From Acidovorax sp. Root219 (GTDB taxonomy: Bacteria; Pseudomonadota; Gammaproteobacteria; Burkholderiales; Burkholderiaceae_C), in the NCBI RefSeq assembly GCF_001428665.1, contig NZ_LMIJ01000013.1:79064-143063 (forward strand): a stretch of DNA of 64,000 bases, written 5' to 3'. The notes under the pieces are model-generated. The model did not search any database and had not been told where the DNA came from. It was given only the letters and a program-made list of their open reading frames with translations. Position numbers and translations under genes: made by a program. Positions 8,341-16,210 of the stretch are shown here, piece after piece (position 1 is the stretch's first letter; every line of letters starts with the position of its first letter).

Positions 8341-9149
8341 GGATTGTGAGCGCCGGATGCCGCGCGGAATCCACATCGCAAAGGGTCTGAAATGGGCATA
8401 AGTACTCTCGTGAAGGTGGCAATCACGGTCCGAAGCGGCGCCAGACAGGCACGCCAGGGAACCAGGGCCTGCGCAAGCGCAGTGAATTCGTCGACCACGA
8501 TGTCGCAGTCGGGATGCGCCGTTGGATCGGGAGGACCCTCAGGCCCCCATTCATCGGGGCGTCGGGCAAAAGCGGTTTTGAAGCCGCAGGCGCGGGCAGC
8601 GTTCAAGTCGAAGTTGTGACAGGCCACCATCAGAATATCGGCAGGCAGCAGGTTCATCCATTCGGCCGCTTGCAGGTAGGCCTCTGGGTTGGGCTTGTAT
8701 GCACCGATCATCTCGCACGAGATCACGGCATCCCAGGCGATGTCGTTGCGACGGGAGACAGCAACCAGCAAGGCAACAGGGAGCATGGAGAACGAGACCA
8801 CGGGAAAGCGGGTGCGCATGCGTGCCAGTGCGTCTGCAAAATCAGGCCATGCATGCAGGCGGTGCCAGCTATCGGCGAGCTGCCCGCGCTCCTGTTCACT
8901 GAACGCCTGCAGGCCATGGTCGGCGACGACCTGCGACAGGCACGAGCGGTGCACGTCGTCCATGTTGAATTTCGGCCCCACCTGCCCCACGATGCGTTTC
9001 ATGGCCCGGCGCCGGTAGTCGTTGGTGATGGAATGCCAGTCTCTTTGCAGGCGGTGCGCACCGCCTGTCCGGCGGAATGCAACGCGAACACCGCTGTGCC
9101 AGTCCAGCACAGTTCCCCCCGTGTCGACAGCGATGGCCTTGATGTCCAT
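8337..9149 (-). CDS. Haloacid dehalogenase type II-like HAD hydrolase
   Basis: A 270-residue HAD-superfamily hydrolase most like 2-haloacid dehalogenases. Motif I reads VDTGGTVLDW: the nucleophile Asp is present and the second Asp of phosphatases is absent, as is normal for haloacid dehalogenases (DxYGT). Motif III gives Lys in GAYKPNPEAY, and motif IV appears as CHNFDLNAARACGFKTAF followed by RRPDEWG. The ATG at 9149 follows a strong AAAGGAGA ribosome-binding site. The C-terminus runs about 40 residues past the usual family end (about 225) and overlaps the next gene by ATGA. The true substrate may be a carboxylic acid other than a haloacid. Confidence 0.87.
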   Translation of the reverse strand: MDIKAIAVDTGGTVLDWHSGVRVAFRRTGGAHRLQRDWHSITNDYRRRAMKRIVGQVGPKFNMDDVHRSCLSQVVADHGLQAFSEQERGQLADSWHRLHAWPDFADALARMRTRFPVVSFSMLPVALLVAVSRRNDIAWDAVISCEMIGAYKPNPEAYLQAAEWMNLLPADILMVACHNFDLNAARACGFKTAFARRPDEWGPEGPPDPTAHPDCDIVVDEFTALAQALVPWRACLAPLRTVIATFTRVLMPISDPLRCGFRAASGAHNP

Positions 9150-9451
9150 GGAGTCTCCTTTTGAAAGAGTGGGCGCTTGCGCAATGGAGCGAATCAGCCT
9201 AACCCATTTTTGCCAGTCCCTGCGCAATCTGCGGCCCACCTATGCCCGCAAAGACGTGCAGCGCCCTGATCAGACTTCCAGATCCGGGCGCGCCAGGGCC
9301 GGGTGCCACGCGACGAGACAGGCCATTGTGGGCACTCCGCCCCGGCAGAAAAGACAGATTCAGCGAGCCCGCGCGTCGGCAATGGGCTCTCGGTCTGAGT
9401 GGTGGCAGCGAGACCCGGCGATGAAAACCTGCGCGCGCCTGCAAGGACAGG
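9150..9451. other. Intergenic gap with no recognised feature
   Basis: About 300 bp between the HAD gene start and the hrpA stop. The 9150 end contains the HAD ribosome-binding site. I see no convincing coding frame, strong hairpin with a T run or repeat in the rest. The HAD promoter probably lies here. Confidence 0.5.
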
Positions 9452-12400
9452 TCAACTGTTCACCTGCGCCCACAGCTTCTCCAGGCGCTTGACGCTCACC
9501 GGCTGCGGCGTGCGCAGCTCCTGCGCGAAGAAGCTCACGCGCAGCTCCTCCAGCAGCCAGCGCAGCTCCTGCATGCGGCTGTCCACCTGGCCCTTGCGTT
9601 CGGCCACCAGGCGCCAGTAGCGCTGCTCCTGAGGGCGTACCTCGGCCAGCTTAGCGGCGTCGCGCGCGGGGTCGGCGCGGTATTTGTCCAGGCGCAGGGT
9701 GATGGCCTTGAGGTAGCGCGCGTAGTGGGCCAGTTGCGTCCAGGGCGCGATGGCGATGAAGTTCTTGGGCATCAGCCGGGCCAGTTGCTGCTGGGCGTCC
9801 TGCGTGGCCTCGGGGGCGTTCTTGGTGTCCTTGATCTTGCGCGCCGCGGAGGCAAACTCGATGAGGATGGTGCCTGCCAGGCGCGCCACCTCGTTGGCGA
9901 TCAGGGTCAGGCGGCCCCTGCCCTCTTCCAGCCGGCGCTTGAAGGCGTACCCGTCGGTGGGCAGCGGGTCGAGCAGAAAGGCACGGTCCAGCGCCACGTC
10001 GATGACCTGGCTGCGCAGTTCCTCCTGCGTGCCGCCGCCCGTTCCGTCGGCGTTGCGGCCCACCTGCATGTAGGCCACGGCCATCTTCTGCAGGTCGGGG
10101 ATGTTCTTTTCCAGGTACTTGAGCGCGTCCTTGATCTGCAGCGCGAACAGGCGGCGCAGGCCGGCGCGGTGCTTGGTAGCAGCCACCTCGGGCTCGTCGA
10201 AGACCTCGATGCTCACGGCGTCGCCGCCATCGATCAGGGCCGGAAAACCGATCAGCGTCTGCCCGGCCTTTCGGATCTCCATCAGCTCGGGCAGCTCGCC
10301 AAAGGTCCACGCCGTATAGCGCTGGCCTGCAGGTGCAGCGGGCTTGGCTGCCGGCTGTGCCGGCACCGGGGGCTGCCCCTTGCCCGATGCCAGGGTCGCA
10401 GCTGACCCGCTTTTGGCGGCGGGTGCCGGCACTTCTGGCTGCGGCGGCACGCCTGCGGCCAGCTTGAGCCCGGCCAGCGCCTGGAAGGCGCCGCGCGCCT
10501 TGGCGCCCCATTCGGCCTTCAAGGCGCCCAGGTTGCGGCCATGGCCCAACTGGCGACCATGCTCGTCCACCACGCGGAAGTTCATGAACAGGTGCGGGCT
10601 GAGCATGTCGAGCTTGAAGTCGGCGCGCTTCACATCGAGCGAGGTCTCGTCGCGCACCTGCTTGAGCAGCACGTCGGTCAGGCTGCCCGTGCCGAAGCGC
10701 TCGGGCGTGCCCAGTAGTGCAGCCAGGCGGGTCGCGTTCTCGGGCAGCGGCACAAAGCGGCTGCGTGGGCGCTGGTGCAGGCTCTTGAGCAGGGCCTGGA
10801 TCTTGTCCTTGAGCATGCCGGGCACCAGCCATTCGCAGCGCTCGTCGTTCACCTGGTTGAGCACGAACAGCGGAATGGTCACGGTGATGCCGTCGCGCGC
10901 GTCGCCGGGCTCGTGCAGGTAGGTGGCGGCGCAATCCACCCCACCCAGGCGCACCGTCTTGGGAAACGCGTTGCTGGTGATGCCCGCCGCCTCGTGGCGC
11001 ATGAGCTCTTCGCGCGTGAGCTTGAGCAGCTCGGGCTGCTGGCGCGAGGCCTCGCGGTACCAGGCCTCGAAGCCATGGCCGCTGCACACGTCGGGCGGCA
11101 GCTGCTGGTCATAGAAGGCGTAGATCAGCTCATCGTCCACCAGCACGTCCTGGCGGCGCGACTTGTGTTCGAGCTCTTCGACCTTGGCGATGAGCTTCTG
11201 GTTGGCGGCCAGGAAGGGCAGCTTGCTCTCCCAGTTGCCGCCCACCAGCGCCTCGCGGATGAAGATCTCGCGCGCCGCATGCGGGTCGATCTTGCCGAAA
11301 TTGATGCGCCGGCCGTTGTAGACCACCAGGCCGTAGAGCGTGGCGCGTTCCAGCGCCGTGACTTCGGCCGACTTCTTCTCCCAGTGCGGGTCCAGCAACT
11401 GCTTCTTGAGCAGGTGCCCGCCCACCTCTTCGAGCCACTGCGGCTCGATGGCGGCGATGCCCCGCCCGAACAGGCGCGTGGTTTCCACCAGTTCGGCTGC
11501 CACGATCCAGCGGCCGGGCTTCTTGGCTAGGTGGGCGCCCGGGTGCTTGTAGAACTTGATGCCGCGTGCGCCCAGGTACCAGTCTTCCTCTTCGCTGCGC
11601 GCGCCGATGTTGCCCAAGAGGCCGGCCAGCATCGACAGGTGCAGCTGCTCGTAGCTTGCCGGTTGGCTGTTGATGGCCCACTTGTGCTCGGCCACCACGG
11701 TGAGCAGCTGGGTGTGGATGTCGCGCCACTCGCGCAGGCGGCGGATGCTGATGAAGTTCTGGCGCAGCAACTGCTCGTACTGGCGATTGCTCAGCTTGTG
11801 CGTGGGCGCATGCGCCTCGGCACTTGCCACGGCGGGCGCTGGCGCTGCAGCGGCCACCATGCGCTGCGCTACAGGCAAAAACGCCTGCGAGGGCGCACGC
11901 TGGTTGGCCATGGCCTTCTGCGCACGGGCCGACGGCAGCGTGGGCGCCCCGCCACGGGCCTCGTTGATCCACTTCCACAGCTTGAGGTAGCCGCTGAACT
12001 CGCTCTTCTCGTCGTCGAACTTGGCATGCGCCTGGTCGGCCTGCTGCTGCGCCTCCAGGGGACGGTCGCGCACATCCTGAACGCTCAGGGCGCTGGCAAT
12101 CACCAGCACCTCGTCCAGCGCCTTGCGGTCGCGTGCCTCCAGGATCATGCGGCCCACGCGCGGGTCGAGCGGCAGGCGCGACAGCTCCACGCCCATGGGC
12201 GTGAGCTCGTTGGCCTCGTCCACCGCGCCCAGTTCGCCCAGCAACTGGTAGCCATCGGCAATGGCGCGGCCCGAAGGCGCTTCGATGAAGGGGAACTGAA
12301 CCACGTCACCGAGATGCAGCGACTTCATGCGCAGGATCACGCCGGCGAGCGAGCTGCGCAGGATTTCCGGGTCGGTGAAGCGCGGGCGGGCGTTGAAGTC

Positions 12401-13555
12401 GGCCTCGTCGTACAGGCGGATGCAGATGCCGTTGGCCACCCGGCCGCAGCGGCCCGCGCGCTGGTTGGCGGCGGCCTGGCTGATGGGTTCGACCAGCAGT
12501 TGCTCCACCTTGCTGCGAAAGCTGTAGCGCTTGACGCGGGCCGTGCCCGCATCGATCACATAGCGGATGCCCGGCACCGTGAGCGAGGTCTCGGCCACAT
12601 TGGTGGCCAGCACCAGGCGGCGGCCGGTGTGGCCGTCGAAGATGCGGTCCTGCTCGGCCTGCGACAAGCGCGCGAACAGCGGCAGCACCTCGGCGTTGCG
12701 CATCACCGGCTGGTGCGCCAGGTGCTTGCGCAGGTGGTCGGCGGCCTCGCGGATCTCGCGCTCGCCCGGCAGAAAGATCAGGATGTCGCCTGCGGCATTG
12801 CCCTGCCAGAGTTCGTCCACGCCATCGGCGATGGCTTCATTGAGGCCGTAGTCGCGCGTGTCCTCGAACGGCCGCCAGCGCTGCTCCACGGGAAAGGTGC
12901 GGCCGGATACATAAATGATGGGCGCTGGCCCTTTGGCCGACTCGAAGTGCTTGGCAAACCGGTCCGCATCGATGGTGGCCGAAGTCACCACCACCTTGAG
13001 GTCCGGCCGGCGCGGCAGGATCTGGCGGATGTAGCCCAGAAGGAAGTCGATGTTCAGGCTGCGCTCGTGCGCCTCGTCGATGATGATGGTGTCGTAGGCC
13101 TTGAGCAGCGGGTCGGTCTGCGTCTCGGCCAGCAAAATGCCGTCCGTCATGAGCTTGACCGAGGCATCGCGCGAGAGCCGGTCCTGAAAGCGCACCTTGA
13201 AGCCCACCACGTCGCCCAGCGGCGTCTTGAGCTCTTCGGCGATGCGCTTGGCCACGCTGCTGGCCGCAATGCGGCGCGGCTGGGTGTGGCCGATCATCTG
13301 GCCCTTCTGCCCTGCCGGTGCATTGCACTTGCCCCGGCCCAGGGCCAGCGCGATTTTGGGCAGCTGCGTGGTCTTGCCCGAGCCGGTTTCGCCGCAGACG
13401 ATGACGACCTGGTGCTGGCGGATGGCCGCCATGATCTCCTCGCGCTTGCCCGAGACGGGCAGGGATTCGGGGAACTCGATGTGCAGCTTGGCGGGGGGCC
13501 TGGCAGGCGCGACGGGCTGGACGGGCTGGGAAAGGGGAAGCGTGGAGTCGGTCAT
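9452..13555 (-). CDS. hrpA: ATP-dependent RNA helicase HrpA (DEAH box)
   Basis: A 1,367-residue DEAH-box RNA helicase, the size expected for proteobacterial HrpA. Walker A is GETGSGKT at residues 55-62, the DEAH box appears in IIIDEAHERSLN, motif III as SATID, and motif VI as QRAGRCGR. The helicase core is followed by the HA2/winged helix region, an OB-fold and the long HrpA-specific C-terminal domain. Known homologues act in mRNA processing and in clearing stalled or collided ribosomes. The start (complement of 13553-13555) opens MTDSTLPLSQPVQPV; further in-frame sequence upstream looks non-coding. It is transcribed alone and divergently from the serine hydrolase. Confidence 0.95.
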   Translation of the reverse strand: MTDSTLPLSQPVQPVAPARPPAKLHIEFPESLPVSGKREEIMAAIRQHQVVIVCGETGSGKTTQLPKIALALGRGKCNAPAGQKGQMIGHTQPRRIAASSVAKRIAEELKTPLGDVVGFKVRFQDRLSRDASVKLMTDGILLAETQTDPLLKAYDTIIIDEAHERSLNIDFLLGYIRQILPRRPDLKVVVTSATIDADRFAKHFESAKGPAPIIYVSGRTFPVEQRWRPFEDTRDYGLNEAIADGVDELWQGNAAGDILIFLPGEREIREAADHLRKHLAHQPVMRNAEVLPLFARLSQAEQDRIFDGHTGRRLVLATNVAETSLTVPGIRYVIDAGTARVKRYSFRSKVEQLLVEPISQAAANQRAGRCGRVANGICIRLYDEADFNARPRFTDPEILRSSLAGVILRMKSLHLGDVVQFPFIEAPSGRAIADGYQLLGELGAVDEANELTPMGVELSRLPLDPRVGRMILEARDRKALDEVLVIASALSVQDVRDRPLEAQQQADQAHAKFDDEKSEFSGYLKLWKWINEARGGAPTLPSARAQKAMANQRAPSQAFLPVAQRMVAAAAPAPAVASAEAHAPTHKLSNRQYEQLLRQNFISIRRLREWRDIHTQLLTVVAEHKWAINSQPASYEQLHLSMLAGLLGNIGARSEEEDWYLGARGIKFYKHPGAHLAKKPGRWIVAAELVETTRLFGRGIAAIEPQWLEEVGGHLLKKQLLDPHWEKKSAEVTALERATLYGLVVYNGRRINFGKIDPHAAREIFIREALVGGNWESKLPFLAANQKLIAKVEELEHKSRRQDVLVDDELIYAFYDQQLPPDVCSGHGFEAWYREASRQQPELLKLTREELMRHEAAGITSNAFPKTVRLGGVDCAATYLHEPGDARDGITVTIPLFVLNQVNDERCEWLVPGMLKDKIQALLKSLHQRPRSRFVPLPENATRLAALLGTPERFGTGSLTDVLLKQVRDETSLDVKRADFKLDMLSPHLFMNFRVVDEHGRQLGHGRNLGALKAEWGAKARGAFQALAGLKLAAGVPPQPEVPAPAAKSGSAATLASGKGQPPVPAQPAAKPAAPAGQRYTAWTFGELPELMEIRKAGQTLIGFPALIDGGDAVSIEVFDEPEVAATKHRAGLRRLFALQIKDALKYLEKNIPDLQKMAVAYMQVGRNADGTGGGTQEELRSQVIDVALDRAFLLDPLPTDGYAFKRRLEEGRGRLTLIANEVARLAGTILIEFASAARKIKDTKNAPEATQDAQQQLARLMPKNFIAIAPWTQLAHYARYLKAITLRLDKYRADPARDAAKLAEVRPQEQRYWRLVAERKGQVDSRMQELRWLLEELRVSFFAQELRTPQPVSVKRLEKLWAQVNS

Positions 13556-13716
13556 GAAGCACGCATTATCCGAGGCAGGCGTTGGCCTTGTGCAACACCG
13601 GCCATGCGCGAGCGGCCAGGGGGCACGCTGCCGCCCCATCGGGTAAGCTTTTCGGTGCGAAACGACTGCTGGACCGGGTGATTTTCAGGATGTAATCACC
13701 CCATCACCAACCGGCA

Positions 13717-15636
13717 ATGTCGTCACGCCGCGCGCACCCCAGAATATCCCGAATGCCTCCGCAGACATCTGCTTCCAAGCCTCCCCTGGACGAACGCCTC
13801 CCCACCCCATCGCGCCGCGACTGGCTGGCATGGACCGGCACGGCGGCCCTTGCCCCCTGGCTGCCCGGCTGCGGTGGCAGCGGCGCCCCCGCGCCCAACC
13901 TGGATGCCACCATGGCCTGGGGCCGCCGCCAGATCCGCCAGGCCATGCAGGCCAGTGACACACGGGCCGCCTCGATTGCGGTGATGTACGGTGACCGCAT
14001 CGTCTGGCAGGAGGCCTTCGGGGTGCTGCGCGATACCTCTGCCAACCCAGCCACCCCGGCCGCCCCCGCCACGCCGGAAACGCGGTTCAACGTCGGCTCG
14101 GTCAGCAAGGTGGTCGCGGCGCTGGCCGTCATGATCCTCGCGGACCGCCAGCTGGTGCAACTCGATGCCCCGGTAGTGCGCTACCTGCCGCAGTTCAGCA
14201 TGCTGTCGTCCGGCTACCGCGACATCACCGTGCGGCATTTGCTCAGCCACGCCTCGGGCCTGCCCGGCACCTACCTGCACAACATGTTCGCGTTTGCCCC
14301 GATTCCAGGGTATGCAGCCGGGGTGGAGGCCGCGCTGGCCGACATGCACCTCAAACACGCCCCTGGGGCCATGGCGGTCTACTGCAACGATGGCTTCACG
14401 CTGATCGAGCGCATCGTGCAGGCTGTCACGGGCCAGAGCTACCCCGCGTTCGTGCAGTCGGCCATCCTCACGCCGCTCAGCATGGGCCGCTCGGGCTTCA
14501 CGCTGCGGCCCCTGCCCGAGGGCAGCTTCGCGCCGGGCTACATCGGCCAGGCCCGGCAAGGGCAGGAGTTCGTGATGGGCTACGCTACGAGCGGGCTGTG
14601 CACCACGCCCGGCGACATGATGCGGCTTGCCGCCCTGCTGATACAGGGCGGCGAGCAGGATGGCCAGCGCGTGGTCTCGAAAGCCGGCGTGCTGGAGATG
14701 GGCCGCGACCAGAACCAGGGCATGCGCATCGACCTCGCCCCCGACTGGCACTGGGGCCTGGGCTGGGACAGCACGCAGCAGCCGGGCCTGGACGCCGCCG
14801 GCGTGCGGGCCTGGCAAAAGAGCGGCAGCACGGTGTTCTGCGCAAGCGACTTCTACGTGCTGCCCCAGGCCGGCATGGCCTTGCTGCTCACGGGCAACGC
14901 CCCGGGCTTTCGCCCCGGCCCCATCGCCGAAGGCATCATGCTGCGGGCCTTGCAGGAGACCGGCCAACTGCAGGCCCTGCCTGCCAAGGTCAGCACCACC
15001 GTGCCTTCGGTGGCCACGTCATCCACCACCGACGTCGATGCCGTGCTTGGCATCTATGGGCGTGCGTCCAAGCCGTTGAAGGTGGTTTCGCCCGACAGCC
15101 AGCAGATCGATATCTCGGTGTGGTCCGCAGCGCTCAAGGATTGGGAGCCGCTGTGCGACGGCCTGCGTCTGCGCAGCGATGGCTGGTGGTGGGCGGATGC
15201 CAAGCCCGGCACGCACTACCGCTGGGAGCAGGCCGATGGCCGCCGCTACCTGCTGTCGCGCGAGCCGGCCCGCGCCGGGCACTACTGGGTTACCACGCCC
15301 ATGGCACAGCAGATGCCGCGCGCGACCGCCCCGCTGCCCGCCGCCTGGGCCGACCGCCTGGACACCACCTGGATCCAGGCCAACGAAGCGCCGGAATCGA
15401 TCCTGCTGGCAGCCGGCAGCATGGCCACCGCCACCCTGAGGGAGTTGCCCGAGCTGCGCGGCTACCTGTTCTGGGATGACCGCCAGTTCCTGCTCCCCCT
15501 GTCGGCAGACCGCGCGGGCATGGCGGTGCAGGTACCGCTGCACGAAGGCCGCGACCTGGTCGAACTGGTCGTACGGACGCAGGACCAGCAGGAGTGGCTG
15601 CACGCCGCGGGCTGGGTCTATCGCCAGGGCGATTGA
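13717..15636 (+). CDS. Beta-lactamase-fold serine hydrolase, probable Tat-exported lipoprotein
   Basis: A 639-residue serine hydrolase of the class C beta-lactamase/esterase/DD-peptidase fold. The catalytic SxxK is SVSK at residues 128-131 and the YxN motif is YCN at 222-224. The N-terminus contains SRRDWLAW followed by a hydrophobic stretch and WLPGC, so a twin-arginine signal with lipobox Cys52 is likely, placing the protein at a membrane facing the periplasm. About 200 extra C-terminal residues after the catalytic domain resemble the beta-sandwich tail of some family members. The start could instead be Met13. The substrate is unknown; it may act on peptides or esters rather than beta-lactams. 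Confidence 0.85.
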   Translation: MSSRRAHPRISRMPPQTSASKPPLDERLPTPSRRDWLAWTGTAALAPWLPGCGGSGAPAPNLDATMAWGRRQIRQAMQASDTRAASIAVMYGDRIVWQEAFGVLRDTSANPATPAAPATPETRFNVGSVSKVVAALAVMILADRQLVQLDAPVVRYLPQFSMLSSGYRDITVRHLLSHASGLPGTYLHNMFAFAPIPGYAAGVEAALADMHLKHAPGAMAVYCNDGFTLIERIVQAVTGQSYPAFVQSAILTPLSMGRSGFTLRPLPEGSFAPGYIGQARQGQEFVMGYATSGLCTTPGDMMRLAALLIQGGEQDGQRVVSKAGVLEMGRDQNQGMRIDLAPDWHWGLGWDSTQQPGLDAAGVRAWQKSGSTVFCASDFYVLPQAGMALLLTGNAPGFRPGPIAEGIMLRALQETGQLQALPAKVSTTVPSVATSSTTDVDAVLGIYGRASKPLKVVSPDSQQIDISVWSAALKDWEPLCDGLRLRSDGWWWADAKPGTHYRWEQADGRRYLLSREPARAGHYWVTTPMAQQMPRATAPLPAAWADRLDTTWIQANEAPESILLAAGSMATATLRELPELRGYLFWDDRQFLLPLSADRAGMAVQVPLHEGRDLVELVVRTQDQQEWLHAAGWVYRQGD

Positions 15637-15791
15637 TCGGCGCACGCCATCACTGTTCCTTTCACGCGACAGTCAGCGTTTTTCGCAACGCCCCCGGCTT
15701 GCCACACGCTGCGCGGCTCGCCACAATGGCGCCTTCTTTCCGCAACGCTTGGCCATGTCGGCCACCGCTGAAAGCCCTGGAGGTCACCGCC

Positions 15792-15821
15792 ATGTTTGTT
15801 CCCTTGTTCGCTCCTGCCTGA
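15792..15821 (+). CDS. Candidate leader peptide MFVPLFAPA
   Basis: A nine-codon open frame, ATG to TGA, preceded by a strong GGAGG at 15779-15783 with 8-nt spacing. It is followed at once by a chain of competing hairpins and lies about 130 nt before the next gene. Short leader frames in this position usually sense translation rate or a ribosome-binding drug or peptide effect (as in amino-acid operon and erm/cat attenuators). The peptide has no run of one regulatory amino acid but is rich in Phe, Pro and Ala. Expression is inferred from the ribosome-binding site only. Confidence 0.5.
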   Translation: MFVPLFAPA

Positions 15822-15822
15822 C

Positions 15823-15950
15823 CACAGTCCACCGCCCCGGCTGGACTGTGCATTCACGAGTCCAGCCACGGCAAACAAGCGCACCTTGCACCCAGTGCAG
15901 CGCTCCACAAGCCCTGGCTACCTTGCCGGGGTTTTTTGTTTGTGGAGTGC
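15823..15950 (+). promoter_or_regulatory. Attenuator-like leader with mutually exclusive hairpins and a sequestered ribosome-binding site
   Basis: Hairpin A pairs CACAGTCCA (15823-15831) with TGGACTGTG (15842-15850). Hairpin B pairs CTGGACT (15841-15847) with AGTCCAG (15859-15865), so A and B exclude each other. A 5-bp hairpin lies at 15887-15899. Then an 11-bp stem with one G-T pair joins 15900-15910 and 15940-15950; it buries the GGAG ribosome-binding site at 15944-15947 and encloses a terminator-like hairpin. This arrangement after a leader peptide is typical of attenuation. It occupies most of the 316-bp gap after the serine hydrolase gene. Confidence 0.6.
15912..15937 (+). terminator. 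Intrinsic terminator-like hairpin inside the leader
   Basis: Stem CCCTGGC (15912-15918) pairs with GCCGGGG (15925-15931) including one G-T pair, with a 6-nt loop and a run of six T (15932-15937). It stands only 15 nt before the start codon of the small basic protein, so it is more likely a conditional attenuator for that gene than the end of the upstream gene, which stops 275 nt earlier. Confidence 0.6.
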
Positions 15951-15952
15951 AC

Positions 15953-16198
15953 ATGAGTGCCCAAAAATTGTCCCGCGCCTACGCCCAGGGTGAAATCAAG
16001 AAGCTGCGCCGCATGAAGCAGCCCCTGGTGCTGAAGCTCGAACCCTCGGGCCCGCCCCGAAACCCTGTGGCCACCGCGCTGGCCCGGCGCAGCCTGTCCA
16101 GCGCGGCAGGCAAGCACATACGCAGCCGCGGGGCCCAGCGCCGCGCGGACAACGTCGCCCTGCGCAAGGCGACCCAAGGCAAGCTACAGAACGATTGA
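15953..16198 (+). CDS. Small basic protein of unknown function
   Basis: An 81-residue, strongly basic protein starting MSAQKLSRAYAQGEIKKLRR, with many Arg/Lys residues throughout (for example GKHIRSRGAQRRADNVALRK) and no membrane segment. High charge and small size suggest binding to nucleic acid or the ribosome, but I do not recognise the family. The ATG at 15953 has GGAG five nt upstream, and that site lies within a stem. The gene is preceded by a leader peptide and attenuator-like structures, and its stop is only 12 nt from the ATG of the AAA+/M41 protease, so the two are probably co-transcribed. Confidence 0.65.
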   Translation: MSAQKLSRAYAQGEIKKLRRMKQPLVLKLEPSGPPRNPVATALARRSLSSAAGKHIRSRGAQRRADNVALRKATQGKLQND

Positions 16199-16210
16199 TT
16201 GATTGACGAT

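Noticed and set aside
8337..9149. Possible inactive HAD enzyme because the second Asp of motif I is replaced (DTGGTV)
   Set aside because: Haloacid dehalogenases naturally lack the second Asp (DxYGT), and motifs III and IV are intact, so the gene looks functional.
11531..13681. Long open frame on the plus strand opposite hrpA
   Set aside because: hrpA on the other strand has all helicase motifs in order; the opposite frame has repetitive composition and no domain.
16193..16206. Short tandem GATT repeats between the small basic gene and the AAA+/M41 gene
   Set aside because: Only about three units; likely chance around the stop codon, although phase variation of the alternative TTG start cannot be excluded.
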